Of a DNA stretch of 43,998 nucleotides, positions 7,886-16,018 are shown in pieces. The position numbers and the translations under genes are program-made. This stretch comes from an uncultured Collinsella sp. (lineage in GTDB: Bacteria > Actinomycetota > Coriobacteriia > Coriobacteriales > Coriobacteriaceae): contig UQTD01000007.1 of assembly GCA_900543845.1 (NCBI GenBank), positions 1 to 43,998 of the forward strand, given 5' to 3'. Within the stretch, counting starts at the first letter, position 1; each line of letters begins with the position of its first letter. Under the pieces are notes generated by a model. The model saw nothing but the letters and a program-made list of their open reading frames with translations, made no database searches and was not told the origin of the DNA.

Positions 7886-10765
7886 ATGTCTGATTCTTCT
7901 ATCGTTATCCGCGGCGCGCGCGAGCATAACCTGCGCGATATCGATGTTTCCATTCCGCGTGACCAGCTCGTGGTCATAACCGGTCTTTCCGGATCGGGCA
8001 AGAGCTCGCTGGCGTTCGATACCATCTATGCCGAGGGCCAGCGCCGTTACGTCGAGAGCCTTTCGAGCTATGCGCGTCAGTTTTTGGGCCAGATGGACAA
8101 GCCCGATTTGGACTCGATTGACGGCCTGTCGCCGGCTGTGTCGATCGATCAGAAGACGACATCCAAAAACCCACGCTCGACGGTGGGCACCGTAACCGAG
8201 ATTTACGACTATCTGCGTCTGCTGTTTGCTCGCGTGGGAACGCCGCACTGTCCTGAGTGCGGTCGTGTCATTGAGCGTCAGACGACCGATCAGGTCGCCG
8301 ATAAGGTGCTGGCGGCGGGGGAGGGCCGTCGCGCGTTTGTGTTGGCGCCGGTGGTTCGTGGACGCAAGGGCGAATATGCCAAGCTGTTTGAGGACCTGCG
8401 TGCGGAGGGCTTTAGCCGTGTGCGCGTCGACGGCGAGGTGTGCTCGCTTGACGACCCTATCGACCTGGACAAGAAGTTCAAACACGACATTGAGGTCGTG
8501 GTCGACCGTATCGTGATTCGAGAGAACTCCCTGGGTCGCATTGCCGAGTCCGTTGAGCAGGCGACGGCACTGGCGCACGGTAACGTGAACGTGTACATGC
8601 TGCCCGACCGCGACGCTCCCGAGGGAACCGAGGGCGAGCTGCTGGAGTATTCGCTGGCACTGGCGTGCCCGGAGCACGGGCATTCCATCGACGACCTGCA
8701 GCCGCGCGATTTCTCGTTCAACGCGCCCTATGGTGCATGTCCCGAGTGCGATGGCCTGGGCTTTAAAAAGACAGTCGATGCCGAGGCGCTGATTGAAGAC
8801 CCCTCAAAGTCGATTGCCGACGGAGTATTTGGCAGCCTGTTCGGCAATTCCAACTATTATCCGCAGATTTTTGCTGCGGTCTGCAAACACTTTAAGGTGA
8901 GTGCCGATACGCCATGGGAGGACCTGCCCCCGCGGGTGCGTCGTGCGTTTTTGGATGGCATGGGCGACACGAAGATTTCGGTCGACTATCAAAAGCTCGA
9001 TGGGCGTCGCAGCCAGTGGGACACTAAGTTCTCGGGCGTGCGCAACATCCTGTACGAGCGCTACAACGATACGACGAACGAGAACACCAGGGCTCGCTTG
9101 GAGAAATACATTCGCGAAGAGCCATGCTCGAGCTGTCACGGTGCTCGCCTGCGTCCCGAGATGCTTGCCGTCACCGTGGGCGGCAAGTCCATTTACGATG
9201 TCTGCTGTCTGTCGTGTCGCGAGTCGCTCGAGTTTTTTGAGGGCCTGGAGCTTACCGAGCGTCAGCAGTTTATCGGCGGGCGCATTGTCAAGGAAATCCT
9301 GGAGCGCCTGCGTTTTCTGGTCGATGTCGGACTCGACTATCTGACGCTCGATCGCGCCTCGGCGACGCTTTCCGGCGGTGAGGCCCAGCGCATTCGCCTG
9401 GCAACGCAGATCGGCGCCGGCCTCATGGGCGTTCTGTACATTCTGGACGAGCCGTCGATCGGCCTTCACCAACGCGATAACGAGCGCCTGATCAAGACGC
9501 TCGAGCGCTTACGCGATATCGGTAATACCGTTATCGTCGTCGAGCACGACGAAGATACAATTCGCGCTGCCGACTACGTGATCGATATGGGTCCCGGTGC
9601 GGGCGTTAACGGCGGACACGTGGTCGCCGCGGGAACGCCTGCCGATATCATGGCATGCCCCGATTCCATGACGGGTGCCTATTTGACCGGCAAGCGGATG
9701 ATCCGCGTGCCCGATGAGCGCCGCAAGCCCGGCCGCGGCTGTCTTAAGATTACGGGTGCCCGCGCTAATAACCTCAAAAACGTTACCGCCAAGATTGAGT
9801 TCGGTACGCTCACGGTCGTTACCGGTGTTTCGGGATCGGGCAAGAGCTCCCTGGTCACCGATACGATTGCGCCCGCGCTTACGAATGCCATCCATCGTTC
9901 GACGCGTCCCGTGGGGCCGTACAAGAAGATTGAGGGCATTGAGTGCATCGATAAAGTAATCGATATCGACCAGTCACCGATCGGTCGCACGCCGCGCTCG
10001 AACCCTGCGACCTATATTGGCCTGTGGGATGATCTGCGTGCGCTATTTGCAAGCACGCCGGAGTCGAAGGCGCGCGGCTACTCGCCGGGACGTTTCTCCT
10101 TTAACGTAAGCGGCGGTCGCTGCGAGGCGTGCAAGGGTGATGGACAGATTAAGATCGAGATGCACTTCCTTCCCGATATCTATGTCCCCTGTGAGGTATG
10201 TGGCGGCAAGCGTTATAACCGCGAGACGCTCGAGGTTACCTACCGCGGCAAGACGATCTCGGATGTGCTCGACATGAGTGTCACCGAGGCACTGGCTTTC
10301 TTTGGGAATATCCCGCAGATTAAGCGCAAACTGCAGACCCTATATGACGTGGGTCTGGGCTACGTGAGCTTGGGCCAGCCCGCCACGACGCTCTCGGGTG
10401 GTGAGGCGCAGCGCGTAAAGCTCGCCAAGGAGCTTCATCGTCGCCAGACAGGCAAGACGTTCTACATTTTGGACGAGCCCACAACCGGCCTCCATTTTGA
10501 GGATGTTCGTCAGCTGCTCGACGTGTTGCAACGCCTGGTCGATGCGGGCAACACGGTTCTGGTGATCGAGCACAACCTTGATGTCATCAAGGTTGCCGAC
10601 CGCCTGATCGATATGGGCCCCGAGGGCGGCAATGGCGGCGGAACCGTCGTGGTCTCAGGCACGCCGGAGCAAGTCGCGGCATGTTCGCAGAGCTACACGG
10701 GCAAGTTCTTGGCGCCGTTGCTCAAGCGTGACCGTGAGCGTCAGGCGCAGCTCGACGCACAGTAA
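7886..10765 (+). CDS. uvrA: Excinuclease ABC subunit A
   Basis: UvrA is the damage-sensing ABC-type ATPase of nucleotide excision repair. Both nucleotide-binding halves are complete: Walker A GLSGSGKS (33-40) and GVSGSGKS in the second half, with signatures 'LSGGEAQRIRLA' and 'LSGGEAQRVKLA'. Zinc-binding CxxC pairs are visible at 'CPECG', 'GACPECDGLG' and the C-terminal 'CEACKGDGQ' with 'CEVCGGKRYN'. 'FSFNAPYGACPEC' is the usual lead into a zinc module. The 959-residue length is normal. The ATG at 7886 follows GTAGGAGGCAAGGAG. It is monocistronic or reads into ybaK past a weak terminator. Confidence 0.98.
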   Translation: MSDSSIVIRGAREHNLRDIDVSIPRDQLVVITGLSGSGKSSLAFDTIYAEGQRRYVESLSSYARQFLGQMDKPDLDSIDGLSPAVSIDQKTTSKNPRSTVGTVTEIYDYLRLLFARVGTPHCPECGRVIERQTTDQVADKVLAAGEGRRAFVLAPVVRGRKGEYAKLFEDLRAEGFSRVRVDGEVCSLDDPIDLDKKFKHDIEVVVDRIVIRENSLGRIAESVEQATALAHGNVNVYMLPDRDAPEGTEGELLEYSLALACPEHGHSIDDLQPRDFSFNAPYGACPECDGLGFKKTVDAEALIEDPSKSIADGVFGSLFGNSNYYPQIFAAVCKHFKVSADTPWEDLPPRVRRAFLDGMGDTKISVDYQKLDGRRSQWDTKFSGVRNILYERYNDTTNENTRARLEKYIREEPCSSCHGARLRPEMLAVTVGGKSIYDVCCLSCRESLEFFEGLELTERQQFIGGRIVKEILERLRFLVDVGLDYLTLDRASATLSGGEAQRIRLATQIGAGLMGVLYILDEPSIGLHQRDNERLIKTLERLRDIGNTVIVVEHDEDTIRAADYVIDMGPGAGVNGGHVVAAGTPADIMACPDSMTGAYLTGKRMIRVPDERRKPGRGCLKITGARANNLKNVTAKIEFGTLTVVTGVSGSGKSSLVTDTIAPALTNAIHRSTRPVGPYKKIEGIECIDKVIDIDQSPIGRTPRSNPATYIGLWDDLRALFASTPESKARGYSPGRFSFNVSGGRCEACKGDGQIKIEMHFLPDIYVPCEVCGGKRYNRETLEVTYRGKTISDVLDMSVTEALAFFGNIPQIKRKLQTLYDVGLGYVSLGQPATTLSGGEAQRVKLAKELHRRQTGKTFYILDEPTTGLHFEDVRQLLDVLQRLVDAGNTVLVIEHNLDVIKVADRLIDMGPEGGNGGGTVVVSGTPEQVAACSQSYTGKFLAPLLKRDRERQAQLDAQ

Positions 10766-10785
10766 AGAGACGTTGTAGTACCGAC

Positions 10786-10821
10786 GCGCCACCGATTCCT
10801 TCTGATTCGGTGGCGCTTCTG
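10786..10821 (+). terminator. uvrA terminator (weak T-run)
   Basis: GCGCCACCGA (10786-10795) pairs with TCGGTGGCGC (10807-10816), followed by the poor tail TTCTGTGTG. It may be leaky towards ybaK. Confidence 0.6.
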
Positions 10822-10898
10822 TGTGTCGAGATGGCATATGCGGCGGAATTGGCCCTATACTTAATCCTTACGTCGCTCTGCGAGGGAAAGGATGTGCC

Positions 10899-11399
10899 AT
10901 GGCAAAGGCTGTTAAGACGTCAAAAACCAATGCGATGCGCGAGCTGGAAAGCGCCGGCATCTCCTATGTTCTCCATACGTACGAAGACGATGGCGACGAA
11001 TCGTCGGGGCTGGGCGTCGCGATTTCCGAGCAGCTTGGCGAGGAGCCCGGTCAGGGATTTAAGACCCTGGTCTGCACGACGCCGTCCAACGACCATGTCG
11101 TGTGCTGCATTCCCGTTGCCGACGAGCTCGACCTCAAGGCCGCCGCGCGCGCCGCAGGCGAAAAGTCGCTGACCATGATGCATGTCAAAGATTTGCTTGC
11201 CGCGACGGGGTATGTCCGCGGCGGTTGCAGTCCGGTCGGTATGAAAAAACGCTTCCGGACTCTGATCGATGAGACATGCGTCCTTTGGGATACCATTTTT
11301 ATCTCGGGTGGCAAGCGCGGCTATCAGCTTGAGCTTGCTCCCGATGACTTAGTTGCATTTTGCGGGGCGACGGTTGCCCCGATCACGAGAGAGGACTGA
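10899..11399 (+). CDS. ybaK: YbaK/EbsC-family aminoacyl-tRNA deacylase
   Basis: The 166-residue protein fits the YbaK family, whose members hydrolyse mischarged Cys-tRNA(Pro) in trans. The conserved lysine context is 'FKTLV'. It is followed by 'GYVRGGCSPVGMKK' and 'SGGKRGYQLELAPDDL', the two strongest family motifs. The ATG at 10899 has GGAAAGGA upstream; the longer open frame is intergenic. murJ begins 3 bp after its stop, so the two are probably co-transcribed, although their functions are unrelated. Confidence 0.9.
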   Translation: MAKAVKTSKTNAMRELESAGISYVLHTYEDDGDESSGLGVAISEQLGEEPGQGFKTLVCTTPSNDHVVCCIPVADELDLKAAARAAGEKSLTMMHVKDLLAATGYVRGGCSPVGMKKRFRTLIDETCVLWDTIFISGGKRGYQLELAPDDLVAFCGATVAPITRED

Positions 11400-11402
11400 G
11401 CG

Positions 11403-13706
11403 ATGCCGCAGGAAGAATCAAAGCGCGGAGCTCACTTTGCAAAAGGGTCGGCTCCTCAGACGCCCGCGCCCGAGGCCGCTTCGTTCGATAACGAGATTCG
11501 AAACGCCTGGTCCGCTGCCGCTGACCCGGGCGAGACGGCCGTGTACTTGCGTGCCGCCGGTGCCGGCACGGCACTTCCCCGTACGGTTCTTTCTTCGGCT
11601 CGTCCCGATGAGACGGCTGTCTTTTTGGCCGTCGCTCAATCGAGCGCCAGCGTGATGCCGATCGCCTCCGAGGCTCCTCGTGAGCCGCGTCCCGATGAGA
11701 CGGCGGTGTTTTTGATGGCAGCCCAGGGAAAGAGCACACCGCAGAGCGCTCCTGCCGCTCATTCCGCCAAGCCCACGGCTCATGATGATGGCGAACCGCT
11801 TCTTTCGGATGACGAATGGTCGCCGCTTGGTTCGACCGATCCCGTCGAGGGCGTGGCCATCGACGGTGATGACGACTGGGACCCTCTGTCGTTTTCTGCC
11901 CGAACCGTCGCCGCAAATGAAGTTGACACGGTGTTTGGCGACCATGCCATATTCGATGATGATGCCGTATCCGGTAACAACATGCCGAACAGCGATGACG
12001 CCGCACCTGCTGATGACGCCGTTTTGGTTGACGATCCCTTTGCGATGACCGGCTCCTTTGCCGTCGTGGACGATTTGCCGCCACAAGATGAGGTTTATGA
12101 GGACTCTCAGGACGACGTAGACGATATGGGTTCGTCGGACTACTCCACGGTTGGTCGTTCTGCTGGCCTTATGACCGTGCTGACCATCGTGTCGCGTGTC
12201 ACCGGGTTTATCCGCACGTGGGCCATGGCGGCCGCCATCGGTATGTCGCTGCTCTCGTCCTCCTATCAGGTTGCCAACAATCTGCCCAACATGCTCTACG
12301 AGCTCGTGATGGGCGGCATGCTCGTTACGGCGTTTTTGCCGGTGTATATGGGTGTGAGGCGCGAGCAGGGTCGCGAGGCATCGAACGAGTATGTCGGCAA
12401 CCTGCTTGGTATTCTGCTTCTGCTGCTGGGCGGTATCTCGCTGCTGGGCACCGTGTTTGCTCCCGGCTTTATTTGGACGCAGTCGTTCCTTTCGGGCGAT
12501 GGCGGCAGCATGGATACCGCTGCGTTCATGTTCCGCTTCTTTGCTATTCAAATTCTGTTTTATGGCTTGGGCTCGGTGTTCTCGGGCGTTCTCAACGCAC
12601 ACCGCGACTATTTCTGGTCGACGTTTGCCCCGGTTCTCAACAATGTCATCGTCATCGCCAGCTTTATGGGCTTTGCTCCTGTGTCTGCACAATTTGGCGA
12701 GCAGGCCGGTATTATCTTGATCGCAGTTGGTACGACCCTCGGCGTCTTTGTCCAGATGGCCTGCCAGATTCCCGCGCTTGGCAAGCATGGCGTGCATCCT
12801 CATATCCATATCGACTTTAAGGATCCCGCGCTGCGACAGACGATCGCGCTTGGTATCCCGACGCTGCTCGCCACGGTGTGCATGTTTGTCTCGACCTCCA
12901 TTACCAATGCCGCCGCGCTGGTGGTGCAGCCCGAGACCGGCCCTTCCGTCATCGCATATGCGCGCCTGTGGTACACATTGCCCTATGCGCTGATCGCCGC
13001 CTCGCTTTCGACGGCACTCTATACCGAACTCTCTCACGATGCGCAGGAGAAGGATTACGACAGCGTCCGCACGGGCATTTCGCGCGGTGTCGCCCAGATG
13101 TTCTTCTTCCTGATTCCGTTTGCGATGTATCTGATCGTCTTCGCCCGTCCGCTCAACATGATCTACTGCGCCGGCAAGTTCGATGAATCCGGTGTGGCGC
13201 TGGTGTCGGAGTTCCTTATCTATCTGGCACTTTCCCTGCCGCTCTACGGCGTGGTCGTGCTGATGCAGAAGAGCTTCTCGGCCCTGCTCGATATGAAACC
13301 TTATAGCCGCTATTGCCTGTACTCCGCTATCGGCCAGGCCGGTTCGGTGCTGCTGTTTGGCGTGGTGCTGGGCTACGGTATGCCGGCAATTGCGCTTTCG
13401 TACGTCGTTGACTACGTGGTCTTGGTCGGATGCTCACTGTGGTGGCTGCGCCGTCGTCTGCATGGCCTTCAGGTCAAGTCTATCCTGCATGGCGGTTTCT
13501 TCGGCCTACTGTTCGGTGGCTTGGGCGCTGCCGCGGGCGCCGGCGTCATGTGGGCACTTGAGCACTTTGTCGGAGCGCTTGGCAGCTCGATCCTCATTAC
13601 CCTGGGCTACGTTTGTGTTGCAGGCGTCGTCTCGCTCGCTGTAACTTTTGGTCTTGCCTTCGTCTTTAAGATGCCCGAGGTCTCGGCGCTGCTTCGTCGC
13701 AAGTAG
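11403..13706 (+). CDS. murJ: MurJ-type lipid II flippase with long N-terminal tail
   Basis: From about residue 246 the protein is a MurJ/MviN flippase, which moves lipid II across the membrane for peptidoglycan synthesis. It opens with 'STVGRSAGLMTVLTIVSRVTG' and has the 'NNLPNMLYELVMGGML' run typical of TM2, followed by about 14 hydrophobic segments. The first roughly 245 residues are an acidic, low-complexity tail, predicted cytoplasmic. It carries three copies of an ETAV(F/Y)L motif at residues 44-49, 70-75 and 99-104. Most MurJ proteins (about 500-550 residues) lack such a tail; mycobacterial MurJ has a C-terminal pseudokinase domain instead. A GAGGAC site precedes the ATG. uvrC follows with no gap. 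Confidence 0.9.
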   Translation: MPQEESKRGAHFAKGSAPQTPAPEAASFDNEIRNAWSAAADPGETAVYLRAAGAGTALPRTVLSSARPDETAVFLAVAQSSASVMPIASEAPREPRPDETAVFLMAAQGKSTPQSAPAAHSAKPTAHDDGEPLLSDDEWSPLGSTDPVEGVAIDGDDDWDPLSFSARTVAANEVDTVFGDHAIFDDDAVSGNNMPNSDDAAPADDAVLVDDPFAMTGSFAVVDDLPPQDEVYEDSQDDVDDMGSSDYSTVGRSAGLMTVLTIVSRVTGFIRTWAMAAAIGMSLLSSSYQVANNLPNMLYELVMGGMLVTAFLPVYMGVRREQGREASNEYVGNLLGILLLLLGGISLLGTVFAPGFIWTQSFLSGDGGSMDTAAFMFRFFAIQILFYGLGSVFSGVLNAHRDYFWSTFAPVLNNVIVIASFMGFAPVSAQFGEQAGIILIAVGTTLGVFVQMACQIPALGKHGVHPHIHIDFKDPALRQTIALGIPTLLATVCMFVSTSITNAAALVVQPETGPSVIAYARLWYTLPYALIAASLSTALYTELSHDAQEKDYDSVRTGISRGVAQMFFFLIPFAMYLIVFARPLNMIYCAGKFDESGVALVSEFLIYLALSLPLYGVVVLMQKSFSALLDMKPYSRYCLYSAIGQAGSVLLFGVVLGYGMPAIALSYVVDYVVLVGCSLWWLRRRLHGLQVKSILHGGFFGLLFGGLGAAAGAGVMWALEHFVGALGSSILITLGYVCVAGVVSLAVTFGLAFVFKMPEVSALLRRK

Positions 13707-15653
13707 GTGCGCGTGGCAGGTCACGACAACATTCCAACACTTGCCGAGCAGGTTTCGCGCGTTCCCACGCAACCCGGCTGCTACCTTTGGAAAGATGCCA
13801 AGGGTGATGTCATCTATGTGGGCAAGGCAAAAAACCTGCGTGCCCGTATGCGTCAATACGTGACGCTGCAGGACGAGCGTCAAAAGATCCCGCTCATGAT
13901 GCAGCTGGTGGCGAGCTTCGACTATATCGTGGTGGAGACCGAGCACGAGGCATTGGTGCTCGAGCGCAATCTGATTGGCCAGTACCATCCGTACTTTAAC
14001 GTCGATCTCAAAGACGATAAAAGCTATCCCTTTATCGCCATTACCAAGAGCGACTTGTTTCCGGCTATTAAATACACGCGAGAGCGTCATAAACCGGGAA
14101 CGCGCTATTTTGGCCCCTATACCGATAGCCGTGCGGCGCGTGAGACCATCGATACGCTACGCAAGGTTATTCCTATTTGCTCGGCATCCTGTGCGGAATG
14201 GCGCCGCTGCCGCCGCATCGTCGAATCTCATAAGGGCGAAGAAGACATCGTCAATATGATTTGCGCGCAAAACGGGCGTCCCTGCTTTGACTACCATGTC
14301 GGGCGCGGGCCGGGCGCATGCATCGGCGCGATTTCCCCTGCCGACTATGCCAAGAACGTCAAACGTGTCGAACGTTTCTTGTCGGGCCATCGCAAGGATG
14401 TCGTTGACGAGCTTACGTCCGAGATGACGGAGGCAGCCGAGACGCTCGATTTTGAGCGTGCGGCGCGCGTCAAGCGTCGCCTGGAAGTCATTAGGGGCCT
14501 GGACGATCGCCAACAGGTCGTTTTTCCATCGAGCGTCGATATCGACGTCATCGGCTTCTATCGCGAAGAGACTATCTCTGCCGCCTGTGTCTTTGTCGTT
14601 CGCGAGGGCCGAACGGTTCGAACTTGTGAGTTCATCCTCGATAAAGGCCTGGATGTCGACGAGGAAGAGCTTCAATCGGGCTTTCTTAAGCGCTATTACG
14701 ACGAGACGGCTGATATTCCAGCCGAGATCAATCTCTCTGTCGAGCTTGAGGACGCCGAAGCGTTGGGGGAGTGGCTTGCGGGCAAGCGCGAACGCTCTTG
14801 CCATCTCCATAGGCCGCAGCGCGGCGAAAAGCACCGCCTGCTCGATATGGCGTCCAAAAATGCGCGCCATGCCCTCATGCGCTACATGATGCGCACGGGG
14901 TATGCTGACGATCGCACTAATCAGGCGCTCCTGGAGCTCGAAAGCGCGCTGGCGCTGCCTGCGCCGCCGTTGCGCATCGAGTGCTTCGATATCTCGACGT
15001 TGCACGGCACCTTTACCGTCGCTTCGATGGTGGTATTTACCAACGGCCGTGCCGACAAGGGCCAGTATCGTCGCTTTAAAATTCAGGCCGAATTGGACGA
15101 GGCGAACGACTTCGTATCGATGTCCGAGGTTCTGGGGCGTCGCTATGCTCCCGAGCGCATGGCGGACGAGCGCTTTGGCTCGCGCCCCGATTTGCTCGTT
15201 GTCGATGGCGGCAAACCGCAATTGACCGCTGCAATTAAGCAACTTGAGGCGCTTGGCCTCGATATACCAGTTTGTGGCTTGGCAAAGGCCGATGAGGAAG
15301 TTTTCGTGCCGTGGGACGAGACCCCCGTCGTGCTGCCGACCGGCTCCGCTTCGCTTTATCTGATCAAGCAGGTTCGCGATGAATCCCACCGATTTGCGAT
15401 TACGTTCCATCGCGAGTTGCGCGATAAGGCTATGACGGTTTCGGTGCTTGACGACGTTCCGGGCGTGGGACCCACCAGAAAACGTGCCATTATGCGCCAT
15501 TTTGGCTCGATGAAGCGTTTGCGCGCGGCAAGCGAGCAGGAGATTGCGGAAGTTCGAGGCGTTCCGGCCGATGTCGCCAAAGCGGTCCACGAGGCACTTG
15601 TTGCATGGAATGCCGAGCGCGCCCAGGCATCGGCCAGCCGTTCCGAAAACTAA
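13707..15653 (+). CDS. uvrC: Excinuclease ABC subunit C
   Basis: UvrC makes both incisions in nucleotide excision repair. In order: GIY-YIG nuclease with 'GCYLWKDAKGDVIYVGKAKNL' split over about residues 21-41 (3' cut), a UVR domain near 235-270 ('EAAETLDFERAARVKRRLEVI') for UvrB binding, the RNase H-like domain with 'ECFDISTLHGTFTVASMVVF' (5' cut), and a C-terminal helix-hairpin-helix pair ('DVPGVGPTRKRAIMRHFGS'). The start is GTG at 13707, directly after the murJ stop; a GTG at 13713 is equally possible. Length 648 is normal. In many relatives rapZ follows uvrC; here an 11-kb sugar operon intervenes. Confidence 0.97.
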   Translation: MRVAGHDNIPTLAEQVSRVPTQPGCYLWKDAKGDVIYVGKAKNLRARMRQYVTLQDERQKIPLMMQLVASFDYIVVETEHEALVLERNLIGQYHPYFNVDLKDDKSYPFIAITKSDLFPAIKYTRERHKPGTRYFGPYTDSRAARETIDTLRKVIPICSASCAEWRRCRRIVESHKGEEDIVNMICAQNGRPCFDYHVGRGPGACIGAISPADYAKNVKRVERFLSGHRKDVVDELTSEMTEAAETLDFERAARVKRRLEVIRGLDDRQQVVFPSSVDIDVIGFYREETISAACVFVVREGRTVRTCEFILDKGLDVDEEELQSGFLKRYYDETADIPAEINLSVELEDAEALGEWLAGKRERSCHLHRPQRGEKHRLLDMASKNARHALMRYMMRTGYADDRTNQALLELESALALPAPPLRIECFDISTLHGTFTVASMVVFTNGRADKGQYRRFKIQAELDEANDFVSMSEVLGRRYAPERMADERFGSRPDLLVVDGGKPQLTAAIKQLEALGLDIPVCGLAKADEEVFVPWDETPVVLPTGSASLYLIKQVRDESHRFAITFHRELRDKAMTVSVLDDVPGVGPTRKRAIMRHFGSMKRLRAASEQEIAEVRGVPADVAKAVHEALVAWNAERAQASASRSEN

Positions 15654-15742
15654 ACGCGCTTCTAAACAACTGATATACATGATTGGCTGATTTTCAATCA
15701 TTTATTTCGCGGCGATTACCTGCTGATTTCGGGTTTTATTAA

Positions 15743-15759
15743 CGCTAAAACGTTTGACT
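15743..15759 (+). promoter_or_regulatory. LacI-family (cre-like) operator candidate
   Basis: CGCTAAAACGTTTGACT has a central AAACGTTT palindrome with the CG core typical of LacI-family operators. It overlaps the TTGACT hexamer at 15754-15759, which could be a -35, although the TATCCT that would serve as -10 (15781) is spaced 21 bp away. A related but better site lies upstream of gap. Confidence 0.35.
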
Positions 15760-15818
15760 AGCCATGGTGAATAACCCTGCTATCCTGCGGGTTGACGAAG
15801 ACTGATATCTCACCTCGT

Positions 15819-15899
15819 CGATACATACTGTCTGTCGAATCGTTTGTCAATGAATTCGGTGAACGGTAGTAAATACCGTTCAAGCGTATGTATGTATCG
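15819..15899 (+). ncRNA. candidate structured leader RNA (three-way junction)
   Basis: CGATACATAC (15819-15828) pairs perfectly with GTATGTATCG (15890-15899). This encloses two hairpins: CGAAT/ATTCG (15836-15840 with 15854-15858, extendable by two G-T pairs) and GAACGGTA/TACCGTTC (15861-15868 with 15874-15881, loop GTAAA). The fold is a three-way junction 119 bp before the binding-protein start codon. No known riboswitch class was recognised. The inverted repeats could instead be operator sites for a GntR-type regulator. Confidence 0.45.
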
Positions 15900-16018
15900 G
15901 TCGCCGAGCGCGGCACCCAAGTTGGGTTTGTCGGTAGGTAAAGTATATATCGTCCGCAAGTTGCGCGGGGGCAAGTCTAGGTGCTCCCGGGTAAGATTCT
16001 CTATTGATAGGAGAAGAC

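Larger units (their letters stand above)
15654..16018 (+). other. 365-bp leader region of the sialic-acid operon
   Basis: No gene is visible. The stretch is AT-rich relative to its neighbours and holds a LacI-operator-like site (15743-15759) overlapping a TTGACT hexamer at 15754, a nested inverted-repeat structure (15819-15899), and a TATATA hexamer at 15944-15949 with TTGGGT 16 bp upstream. The ribosome site TAGGAG precedes the first ATG at 16019. No clear terminator for uvrC was found. Confidence 0.6.

Noticed and set aside
15819..15899. Purine riboswitch
   Set aside because: The three-way-junction shape is similar, but the conserved junction and loop-loop bases of that class are not present.
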